This document shows, piece by piece, positions 54,944 through 61,346 of a stretch of DNA of 61,346 nt (position 1 is its first letter; each line of letters starts with the position of its first letter). The position numbers and the translations under genes are program-made. The stretch is from Pseudomonas sp. NFIX28 (GTDB lineage: Bacteria; Pseudomonadota; Gammaproteobacteria; Pseudomonadales; Pseudomonadaceae), in NCBI RefSeq assembly GCF_900107395.1, contig NZ_FNPW01000015.1:129245-190590 (forward strand), written 5' to 3'. The notes under the pieces are model-generated. The model had not been told where the DNA came from, searched no databases, and saw nothing but the letters and a program-made list of their open reading frames with translations.

Positions 54944-55158
54944 ATCGGTCAGTAGGATTTCACATAGCCTGATCTCAGGCACGACTGCGCGGCGACACCC
55001 CCACCAGCCACGCTGCCAGGGCTTCCAGGTAAGCCGCTCGGCTCCCCTTCCCTAACGCCTCTTAACCGTGTAACAAATCGAGGCGGTCGCAAGCTCGGCG
55101 CAGACGTAAACAAGCAGGCGTTGATGCTATGATTTGACGGCTAATGGAGGGTTATTCG

Positions 55159-55422
55159 ATGAGCAAAACCGCCGTTTCTGGCGTTGCCAGTGAAGTTCGC
55201 AAGCTTGCCAAGGCTCACAAGGTCACCACTGAGCCTGACAGCATGAGTCGCATGGCCGTCACCATCACCCGCCTTGCCGGCGACTCGGTCGAGCTGGATA
55301 GCATTGAGCGATTACTGGTCAATCTCAAAAAGAAAGGCGTGCTGAGCAAGAGCCAAACCCTTGCATTTCAGGAGCGCTATCTCCAGGAAAAAAGGCAGGC
55401 CAAAAAGAAACTTAGCGCATGA
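55159..55422 (+). CDS. antitoxin of the Fic module
   Basis: The 87-residue protein starts at 55159 with GGAGGG seven bases upstream. It is lysine-rich and helical (AVSGVASEVRKLAKAHKVTT, IERLLVNLKKKGVLSKSQTL), and resembles the small proteins encoded before fic genes, such as YhfG/VbhA-type inhibitors. A classical (S/T)xxxE(G/N) inhibitory helix is not obvious. Its stop overlaps the fic ATG (ATGA). Confidence 0.7.
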   Translation: MSKTAVSGVASEVRKLAKAHKVTTEPDSMSRMAVTITRLAGDSVELDSIERLLVNLKKKGVLSKSQTLAFQERYLQEKRQAKKKLSA

Positions 55423-56183
55423 GTTTCGATCCTTTCGGTGATTTCGAAACGGCCGGCTATCTTCGAAATCATCAACGCCTCAAAGACCCTATCGAAGTCA
55501 AAGAATCTGAGCACTTTGTCTTCGAACTGAGTATCGAGGAGGCGCTTTCACACTTGGCCCGAAAGAGGCGACCTGACTACAAAGCCATCCTTAAGGTTCA
55601 CAAGATCCTGTTTGGCGGGTTTTATCCTTGGGCGGGCAAAGATCGAAATGAGCTAGTCCCGCATCTCGCCATATTCAAAGGCACATACAACGACCCGCAC
55701 AGCACCATTTTCGAGCGCCCTGACTTCATCAAGAGGTCCGTCGACTATGCGCTCAAGCTGGCGGCAGACAAGAAAAAGTTCCAAGAAAAGCCAGGAGAGG
55801 TCATGGGCCAGTTGGCATTCGCCCACCCCTTCCTGGACGGCAACGGACGCACCCTCCTACTGGTTTTCATGGAACTCTGCTACCGGGCCAGATTTGCGAT
55901 CAATTGGTCCAGAACGAACAAAGATGACTACCTGCGAGCACTGAGCAACGAAATTCGAGCGCCTTTCCAAGGGCACCTCGACAATTACCTGAAACCTTTC
56001 GTAACTGCCATATCAAGCCGTGACGAGTGGCCACAGATGATCGGTGGCATTCGTGGCCTGGATGGACTCGACAAAGAAGACATTACCTACGAGAGCCTGG
56101 ATAACCTGGAAGTCCAGCAGCTCTACAAAACCTATCGGGCCCAGCTTCAAGACGCCCCGGTGGTGCCGGGGGCTGATGACTGA
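55419..56183 (+). CDS. Fic/DOC family protein with divergent active-site motif
   Basis: The 254-residue protein has the Fic motif HPFLDGNGR (His136 catalytic, Asp140, Gly141-Asn142-Gly143-Arg144) and the target-docking flap FYPWAGKDR (about 68-76). The canonical motif HxFx(D/E)GNGRxxR ends in a second Arg that here is Leu147. Fic enzymes usually transfer AMP from ATP to protein hydroxyls. The about 100-residue C-terminal extension with several acidic segments is longer than in the E. coli Fic. It is coupled to the preceding antitoxin gene. Confidence 0.9.
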   Translation: MSFDPFGDFETAGYLRNHQRLKDPIEVKESEHFVFELSIEEALSHLARKRRPDYKAILKVHKILFGGFYPWAGKDRNELVPHLAIFKGTYNDPHSTIFERPDFIKRSVDYALKLAADKKKFQEKPGEVMGQLAFAHPFLDGNGRTLLLVFMELCYRARFAINWSRTNKDDYLRALSNEIRAPFQGHLDNYLKPFVTAISSRDEWPQMIGGIRGLDGLDKEDITYESLDNLEVQQLYKTYRAQLQDAPVVPGADD

Positions 56184-56407
56184 ACCCGTTGCCCTCAAAA
56201 CAATTCCGCTCTTCTCTCCTCCGCTTCATGGGTGCTTGCAAAAGCGTTCAGTGAGTCACGCAGCGTCCGAAGGTCACTCTTTGCAACCCTTCGAGGCCGC
56301 GGAAAACATCGTGTTACAGACCGTCTAGACTCCAGTATTCCAGGGCCGAAGGTTCCTGGCCCCCAATGGCAGTCATTCCCACCGAGTCGACCCGAGAACA
56401 CAAAATC

Positions 56408-57160
56408 ATGTGTGAATCATGTGATTCAAACTCCGCCGCAAACACCCACGATCGTCGTCGTTTTCTTCGCTTCGCCGGACTGGGGGCAGGCGCCCTGCTG
56501 ATAGCCGGCGTACTGCCAGACAGGCTGGTCCATGCCGCCGAAAAAACCGCCGCGCCGCCCAAACCACAGAACGCCATCAGCCCCGACCAGGCACTGCAAA
56601 GACTGATCGAAGGTAATGAGCGTTATGTCAGCGGAAACTCAAAGACCCACGACTTCAAGGACGAGCGCGAAGCCCTGGTTTCCGGGCAGAACCCGTTCGT
56701 GGCGGTGCTCAGTTGCTCCGACTCGCGGATCGCCCCCGAATACGCTTTCGACACAGCCCGAGGCGATCTTTTCGCCATACGCGTTGCGGGCAACTTCGTA
56801 ACCGGCGAAGGCCTGGCCAGCCTCGAATACGCCGTCGCGGTACTCGGCGCCCCGCTTATTCTCGTACTGGGGCATGAGAGCTGCGGCGCCATCGAGGCCG
56901 GCATAAAAGCCGTAAAAGACCACGCCGTTTTTCCTGGGCATATCCAGAAACTGACCGATGCACTCAAGCCTTCTATCGAGAAAGTGCTCAAGCAACCCGG
57001 GGCTCTTATGGAAAATGCCACGGCGCAAAACATCAAGGACTCGGTCGACAGCCTTAAACAGGCCACGCCACTGCTCACCGATGCGCTCGACAAAGGCAGG
57101 TTGAAAATCGTAGGCGGCATCTACCGCCTTGCCACCGGTAAAGTCGAGTTGATTGCCTGA
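56408..57160 (+). CDS. beta-carbonic anhydrase with Tat signal
   Basis: The 250-residue enzyme carries the beta-class zinc ligands Cys103 and Asp105 (LSCSDSR), His156 and Cys159 (LGHESCGA). Residues 15-45 have HDRRRFLRFAG followed by a hydrophobic segment ending VHAA, a twin-arginine signal, so it is probably exported folded to the periplasm. It would interconvert CO2 and bicarbonate. The start at 56408 gives the normal short N-terminus; an upstream ATG at 56366 adds 14 residues. A weak hairpin follows the gene at about 57198-57223. Confidence 0.92.
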   Translation: MCESCDSNSAANTHDRRRFLRFAGLGAGALLIAGVLPDRLVHAAEKTAAPPKPQNAISPDQALQRLIEGNERYVSGNSKTHDFKDEREALVSGQNPFVAVLSCSDSRIAPEYAFDTARGDLFAIRVAGNFVTGEGLASLEYAVAVLGAPLILVLGHESCGAIEAGIKAVKDHAVFPGHIQKLTDALKPSIEKVLKQPGALMENATAQNIKDSVDSLKQATPLLTDALDKGRLKIVGGIYRLATGKVELIA

Positions 57161-57379
57161 ACCGGACAGTGCGCATCGCCTACCGATAAGCCGAGAAAGA
57201 GCCCCGCACGCCGGCTGGGCTCTGCTGGTTTTCGCCGCCTGGATAAACGACCGGGCTTGCGCTGCAAGGATTGAAGCAAAGGAATAACCATTCACTAGTA
57301 GCCCCGCCCAACCCTACCTAAAGAAATCACATATCCTTGAGATCTATCGCATGGCAAAAGAACACCATATGATCAGCCT

Positions 57380-57775
57380 TCAAAACATATAATTTATTGT
57401 TTTCACACCAACCACAGAGACCAGCATAATTAAAAGCAACCCTCTTAAGGTCCACTGCAATACAAAGAATTTCCTCTTAAGTTGCTTCGGAAAGCTCGCT
57501 AAATCATCCACACTAACGCCTCCAAGCTTAAGGTACACACCTGGAAAGGTGACAATTGATGTTATTCCACCCATCAGCAACAGCCTTCCCCAGGGGACTC
57601 CCTGCTTTAGAGGAGAAAGACTTACTACAGCCGAGCAGTTTTTCAGCAACTCCAAGTATTCATCCACAGATGTGTACGCCAAACGCAGGCATACACAGAT
57701 CCAAATCAACATACTCAGGATGACTACAACACATGAAATAGAAAAAATCTCATGTAAAAATTCAAAAAAACTCAT
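57380..57775 (-). CDS. membrane protein, second immunity paralogue of the PAAR effector
   Basis: The 131-residue protein has three hydrophobic segments (about 10-32, 66-88, 108-127). It shares with the neighbouring 132-residue protein a core GGI-x2-IVTFPG-x-YLK-x-GGVS-x-DDL and a following FP-x2-LK-x-K-x2-VLQW, so both are paralogues. GC is below the window average. It is the last gene of the effector cluster, 113 bases after its sister gene. It could protect against a related effector or be a decayed duplicate that is still open. Confidence 0.75.
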   Translation of the reverse strand: MSFFEFLHEIFSISCVVVILSMLIWICVCLRLAYTSVDEYLELLKNCSAVVSLSPLKQGVPWGRLLLMGGITSIVTFPGVYLKLGGVSVDDLASFPKQLKRKFFVLQWTLRGLLLIMLVSVVGVKTINYMF

Positions 57776-57888
57776 TGGTTAACCCGAAAGAAGAACCTGC
57801 CAGTGCCAAATGGAAACATACGGCTTCGACCGGCTCGCTGCTCCATTTAACTTCGACCCGCGCCAATCATCGCTCCACTCTATCTTCA

Positions 57889-58287
57889 TCACGCACCGTA
57901 AACTTTTATCAGTTTTATACCTGCCGCACAGGCCACTCCCCCTAGCAACAGTCCAATACCGCACCATTGCAATACTGCTAGTTTTTTCTTAAGTGACGCA
58001 GGAAACTCACTCAAGTCATCAGCACTGACTCCACCATGTTTAAGATAGATGCCTGGAAAGGTAACAATTCCTGATATACCCCCTACCAACAAGACCTTTC
58101 CCAAAGGGCCACCGTGCTTAAGTGGCGCTCGATTCATCACCGCTGAGCAATGCTTTAGACGCTCTAACATCTCGTCGAGACGGGTATACGCCAAATACAG
58201 ACACACACCGATCCAGACGAATAAGCCAACAATGAGTACGCCCCCCAAAAGAGCCAGAAAATCATGCGTAGACTTAATCAAACTCAT
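57889..58287 (-). CDS. membrane immunity protein of the PAAR effector
   Basis: The 132-residue protein has three predicted transmembrane segments (about 12-32, 66-86, 108-126). Its start codon overlaps the stop of the PAAR effector (ATGA), the classical arrangement of an effector and its immunity gene, and an inner-membrane immunity protein fits an effector with a membrane-active C-terminus. It is paralogous to the protein at 57380-57775. The family itself was not recognised. Confidence 0.8.
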   Translation of the reverse strand: MSLIKSTHDFLALLGGVLIVGLFVWIGVCLYLAYTRLDEMLERLKHCSAVMNRAPLKHGGPLGKVLLVGGISGIVTFPGIYLKHGGVSADDLSEFPASLKKKLAVLQWCGIGLLLGGVACAAGIKLIKVYGA

Positions 58288-59735
58288 CGGCTTCTCTCGT
58301 AAATGACTTCACCAATGCTTTCTCCCAAAGCCCCAAAAGCCGCCCCGCCTGCATAAGAGCCGGCCCCAGCCACCACAAGTCCACAGATGACCGTAGCGGT
58401 CCCAACAGTAGGAACGCCCAGAGCTACGCAAATAGTCCCGGTAACAGCGCCCGTGAAAATGGAGCCCGCCACCACGCCACCGCCGACTGTCCCCATAAAA
58501 TTCCCTGCCTCCGTCAACCTAACCCGTTCACAAGCCTCGCGATCCCCCGCCGTACACACATCCTGAACCTTCATATACGAAGCTCCCCCACCCAACCCGA
58601 TACCCAGCCTCCCTGCGTACTTCACATACTTCGCCGCCTTAGCCACCCCCTGCATATGCGTCGCATACCCAGGTATCTGCCCCTGCGCGCCGGCCAACGT
58701 CCAGTGGTGCACAAGGCTGCGGCTGGAAATCCCCAAGGCCGTTTTCAGCTTCGGATGCTCGGGAAAACCGATCCCCGCCCGGGTAAAGGCTGTCAGCCGG
58801 GTATCCAGTTGAGCCAGCAGCCGCTTGCGTTCGACAAAGAAGTCAGCGGAGCGCAGGTGCCCATATTGCTGAAAACTGCGTTTATGCAGGCTCTCAATAT
58901 CCCGCAGCGACGCTTTCATGTCCTCCAGGTTCTTGGCGAAGATCGCGCTGCCGACGCCCAGCGCGGTCGATCCCTGGGAGACAAAGGACTCCAGCAAATG
59001 CCGGTTACGCGCCAGAAAGCCAGCCTCTTCATCGCTCATCGGCTCCAGCGCGGCGTTGACCTTTTCCGCCGCTTCCATCAGCCAGGCCTCCTCGTGGGAA
59101 CACTGTAAGTTGGCCGGGTCGCTGAGGACGATCAGTTGGCCGGGCTTGGCGTAATCGGTGAGCTGTGGGTTGAGGGTACGGAATTTCGCCAGCACTGCGC
59201 TATCAGGTTGGGCGAAGAGCATGGACTCCAGCGCCGAGCGAGACATGGGTTGTTCGACGATATGGAACCCCGGCTCGATGCCCTGTTGCAGGCTGGCCAT
59301 GGGCGACTGGGTCGCTGAGTTGACCAGGGCGTTGGCGGCCTCGGCTTTTTCGACAAGGGCGGGATCGGCCAGCAGCGCAGCCATGCGTTGCTCGTCTACC
59401 GAGCCATCAGCACGGATGGCGCCCAGGGTGGCGAAGTTGATGATGGCCGCTCCGGGCGCAGGGGCGAAGGTAAAGCCGCCGAAAGTGTCACTGGAACCCG
59501 TGGTGATGCTGCCGCCATGGCTGGTGGGGCTGCCCAGATGGGCCATGGGCCGGCCGTTGATCAGGATCGAGGGGAAGCCAGTGGTAATGACCGCGCCGCA
59601 GCCACAGGTGTCGCCGACCCGGGCGGAGCCCATGCTGTTGATGTTGACATTGGAAGAGGCGGAAACGATGGAAGTGGTGCCATGCCCCGGGATCGGGCAG
59701 ACATGGCTGTCGCCGAGGCGAGCTGAAGCAATCAT
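58284..59735 (-). CDS. type VI secretion PAAR effector with glycine-rich hydrophobic C-terminus
   Basis: The 483-residue protein starts with a PAAR domain (1-88; RLGDSHVCPIPGHGTTSIVS, ARVGDTCGCGAVITTGFPSI, SHGG), which caps the VgrG spike. A LysM-like segment (about 173-206, FRTLNPQLTDYAKPGQLIVL) follows, then a helical middle part, and a C-terminal stretch rich in Gly/Ala/Val (about 413-472: GTVGGGVVAGSIFTGAVTGT, GLVVAGAGSYAGGAAFGALG) that looks membrane-inserting. No nuclease or peptidase motif is visible. Together with membrane immunity proteins this suggests a pore-forming or depolarising effector. AGGGA precedes the start at 59735. Confidence 0.88.
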   Translation of the reverse strand: MIASARLGDSHVCPIPGHGTTSIVSASSNVNINSMGSARVGDTCGCGAVITTGFPSILINGRPMAHLGSPTSHGGSITTGSSDTFGGFTFAPAPGAAIINFATLGAIRADGSVDEQRMAALLADPALVEKAEAANALVNSATQSPMASLQQGIEPGFHIVEQPMSRSALESMLFAQPDSAVLAKFRTLNPQLTDYAKPGQLIVLSDPANLQCSHEEAWLMEAAEKVNAALEPMSDEEAGFLARNRHLLESFVSQGSTALGVGSAIFAKNLEDMKASLRDIESLHKRSFQQYGHLRSADFFVERKRLLAQLDTRLTAFTRAGIGFPEHPKLKTALGISSRSLVHHWTLAGAQGQIPGYATHMQGVAKAAKYVKYAGRLGIGLGGGASYMKVQDVCTAGDREACERVRLTEAGNFMGTVGGGVVAGSIFTGAVTGTICVALGVPTVGTATVICGLVVAGAGSYAGGAAFGALGESIGEVIYERSR

Positions 59736-60060
59736 GGAGAGTCCCTGCGCTATGGGTAAAGGCGCCTCCCTCCGGGGAGACAAGGGACGCTAGCGCAGGA
59801 CCGGGGACCGAGACTTTAAGGCGATTCTTAAAAGAGGGTGAACGGCTGTGGCGAGCCGCCCTCTTCCAGGACATGGCCCAAAACTATTGCCACAGGCTCC
59901 TCCAACGGGCTCTTTGATAGTCTTGCCGCCACGCACAAAGACAACACCTGCGCCTGTGGCGGCACTCATGGCGACATTGGGCGGTTCGGGCACGATCATA
60001 ATTGGTGATACACATACTCCTGTGCCCTTCCCCCGATCCCGCTTCTACTGCAAAAAACCT

Positions 60061-60366
60061 ATGGCCATGCCTTCAGCAATGAAATCACTATTTATCATTT
60101 TCTCGATCTCTCTCATCGCAGCGCTCTACATCGGCTTCTACGAAAAAATGGAGGACGCCTACCTGGAAAAAGTGTTCTTCATCAAGAAAAGCCCGACCTT
60201 TCAAATAAAATTTGAAAATATTTTCGCGTACGAATCAGATGACAAAAAATTAAGTGAGCTAAGCGACACGGAACGGCAGCAGGTTATCCAATACTGCAAG
60301 TATCGATTAGGCATAACCACGACATTGAAAAGCCAGGACGAGCTTGAGGAGTGCAAGAAGAAGTAA
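60061..60366 (+). CDS. hypothetical membrane-anchored protein, about 95-101 residues
   Basis: Three in-frame ATGs (60061, 60067, 60079) could start a protein with an N-terminal hydrophobic helix (KSLFIIFSISLIAALYIGFY) and a charged soluble part (FENIFAYESDDKKLSELSDT, ending ECKKK). The GC content is clearly lower than in core genes. No ribosome site stands out at any start; the frame is open further upstream to 59848 but that part does not look coding. Adjacent to the PAAR effector but on the opposite strand, it might be another immunity-type protein; function unknown. Confidence 0.55.
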   Translation: MAMPSAMKSLFIIFSISLIAALYIGFYEKMEDAYLEKVFFIKKSPTFQIKFENIFAYESDDKKLSELSDTERQQVIQYCKYRLGITTTLKSQDELEECKKK

Positions 60367-60455
60367 AACCAACTTCCTCGGCCCCCAGGGAATGCTTGCT
60401 TCGACCCACCCAGGTTACGACCGGGTCTGCGCTACCCGGTCGTTGGTTGCCGGGA

Positions 60456-60728
60456 TTAAGCGTTCAGCGCCTGAGACTTATCGCCCAAGGTACGCAGCAG
60501 ATCGCAGCCGTCGCTGAGCAGCAGGCCGATGGCAAAACGGATCTGGGCGACATCTTGAGCGCCGGAAGCGCAGTCGAGGATTTCCAGCAGATTGCGAGCA
60601 GCGCCGATGCGTTGTTGGGCGCAGGTGTAGAGATCGGAGAGTGAGGCGTTGGTGTCCAGGTAGAGGACGGGGTGGTCGGTGTCGTTGCGGGTGAGTGGAA
60701 CGAGGTTGCAAACTTCGGTGCGGGTCAT
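60456..60728 (-). CDS. DUF3077 family protein
   Basis: The 90-residue protein begins MTRTEVCNLVPLTRND and contains YLDTNASLSDLYTCAQQRIGAARNLLEIL, which matches the pattern of DUF3077 proteins common and multicopy in Pseudomonas; no function is known. GGAG lies about ten bases before the ATG. It is near the IS30 element and at the end of the effector region. Confidence 0.75.
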   Translation of the reverse strand: MTRTEVCNLVPLTRNDTDHPVLYLDTNASLSDLYTCAQQRIGAARNLLEILDCASGAQDVAQIRFAIGLLLSDGCDLLRTLGDKSQALNA

Positions 60729-60886
60729 TGGTGAAGCTCCATGAGTATTTAAGCCCTGCCTCATCATCCGACCGAACAGAGAATCGGTTGATGGATGAGG
60801 CGCTATGCACATAGTTTTTGGCCCGCGATGACCAGTCATCAGTCAGCAATGACGTGCTGAACTATAGAAGCGGTATTCGCTTGGGG

Positions 60887-60918
60887 ACAGCCTTTAGGTG
60901 AAAGGCTGTTTGGTTTTT
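60887..60918 (+). terminator. rho-independent terminator without an upstream gene
   Basis: Stem ACAGCCTTT/AAAGGCTGT with a five-base loop followed by TTGGTTTTT. It points in the plus direction although the nearest protein gene is on the minus strand, so it may end a small RNA or belong to the IS insertion surroundings. Confidence 0.75.
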
Positions 60919-60970
60919 CGTTTCAAAAATATGCCGTGATCCGCTTGTGAATGGCTGCTTTCGGCTGTGG

Positions 60971-61346
60971 ATTCAACCGGTCGATGCAACACAACTAAAT
61001 TCTGTGTAAGCAGAAGGAGTGTTGCAGATGAAGCAGAGACCTCGGATCTATTACACCGAAAGCCAGAAAAAACTGATGTGGGATCACTGGCAGAAAGGCG
61101 ACTCTCTCCAGCACATAGCCCAACTATTTGATCGAAACCATTCATCGATACAGCACATCTTGGCGGAAACAGGCGGTATCAGACCCGCTGTACGCCGCAG
61201 GTCCAGATTGGCGCTGACGTTGGCTGAGCGCGAAGAGATTTCGCGTGCAGTGGTGGCAGGTAACTCGATCCGTTCCATGGCCGCGCTGCTAGGGCGAGCA
61301 GCCTCTACGATCAGTCGTGAGATCAAACGCAACGGTGGCCAAGGAT
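60971..61346 (+). mobile_element. IS30-family insertion sequence, left end (cut by window edge)
   Basis: The ATTCAACCGGTCGATGCAAC sequence at about 60971-60990 looks like the left terminal inverted repeat of IS30-family elements, and the transposase gene begins 57 bases further in. The right end lies outside the window. Confidence 0.7.
61028..61346 (+). CDS. IS30-family transposase, N-terminal part
   Basis: The frame has no stop before the window edge: MKQRPRIYYTESQKKLMWDHWQ then LQHIAQLFDRNHSSIQHILA, and near the edge GNSIRSMAALLGRAASTISR followed by EIKRNGG. The two helix-turn-helix regions, the second with the SRE-I-RNGG motif, are typical of IS30 transposases that bind the terminal repeats. 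AAGGAG lies eight bases before the ATG. About 106 codons are visible; the DDE catalytic domain is beyond the window. Confidence 0.93.
   Translation, partial: MKQRPRIYYTESQKKLMWDHWQKGDSLQHIAQLFDRNHSSIQHILAETGGIRPAVRRRSRLALTLAEREEISRAVVAGNSIRSMAALLGRAASTISREIKRNGGQG

Noticed and set aside
57198..57223. AGAGCCC/GGGCTCT hairpin after the carbonic anhydrase gene
   Set aside because: The stem is short with a long loop and the U-run (GGTTTT) is late, so it is mentioned only as a weak terminator possibility.
59790..59999. Minus-strand 69-codon frame upstream of the PAAR effector
   Set aside because: No ribosome site and no recognisable sequence; the terminal part is low-complexity basic sequence.

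Overview
The window looks like chromosomal DNA of a fluorescens-group Pseudomonas (P. protegens / P. chlororaphis type). The grounds are high GC with strong GC3 bias, REP/REPIN repeats of the GTAGGAGCGAGGCTTG type, an OsmC-YcaO fusion protein, a DUF3077 protein and an S-type-pyocin-like nuclease. The species is inferred; no rRNA, tRNA, phage, integrase or CRISPR array was seen.

Layout. 1-8.9 kb: DyP peroxidase, AraC regulator, an outer-membrane MetA_deg-family protein, a tandem array of five 88-bp REPINs, a GlxA-type regulator, a hot-dog thioesterase, the U32 protein RlhA, a RidA and a VOC protein. 9.0-19.6 kb: one long minus-strand catabolic/transport locus, in transcription order aldehyde dehydrogenase, cytoplasmic gamma-glutamyltransferase, class III aminotransferase, RidA, GntR/FCD regulator, periplasmic binding protein, a LivH-LivM fusion, LivG and LivF. 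A nested palindrome lies just upstream of the first gene. It reads as a dedicated uptake and degradation route for a gamma-glutamylated or otherwise amide-linked amine whose identity is not known. 19.9-27.4 kb: MHS-family transporter, rRNA-type methyltransferase, DeoR regulator, Tat-exported dienelactone hydrolase, a phosphatidylserine-decarboxylase-like enzyme of the two-domain type that includes PsiD, and two lipoproteins around a bidirectional terminator. 28.3-32 kb: D-serine module dsdX-dsdA-dsdC. 32-37.6 kb: copper delivery genes (DUF1289, PCu(A)C, SCO), a SulP transporter and a chemoreceptor. 37.6-42.3 kb: MocR regulator divergent from an EamA exporter, a 27-residue membrane peptide missed by length filters, small hypotheticals, a PaaI thioesterase and a frameshifted MFS remnant.

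42.4-45.1 kb is an accessory, antagonism-type island: a colicin-E9-like HNH DNase with pyocin_S domain, its Im9-type immunity protein and two unknown genes, the second DUF7079-like. It is followed by OsmC-YcaO, an MFS carrier with a LysR regulator, and a heme-type TonB receptor with ECF sigma and FecR genes (hxuIRA-like) behind a Fur box. From 54.5 kb: a lipoprotein, a Fic/antitoxin pair with a non-canonical Fic motif, a Tat-exported beta-carbonic anhydrase, and a lower-GC type VI module (PAAR effector with a glycine-rich hydrophobic C-terminus plus two paralogous membrane immunity proteins). The window ends inside an IS30-family transposase.

The strongest candidates for something undescribed are the 9-19.6 kb catabolic operon with its fused permease, the PAAR effector with duplicated immunity genes, and the receptor-less DNase bacteriocin island.
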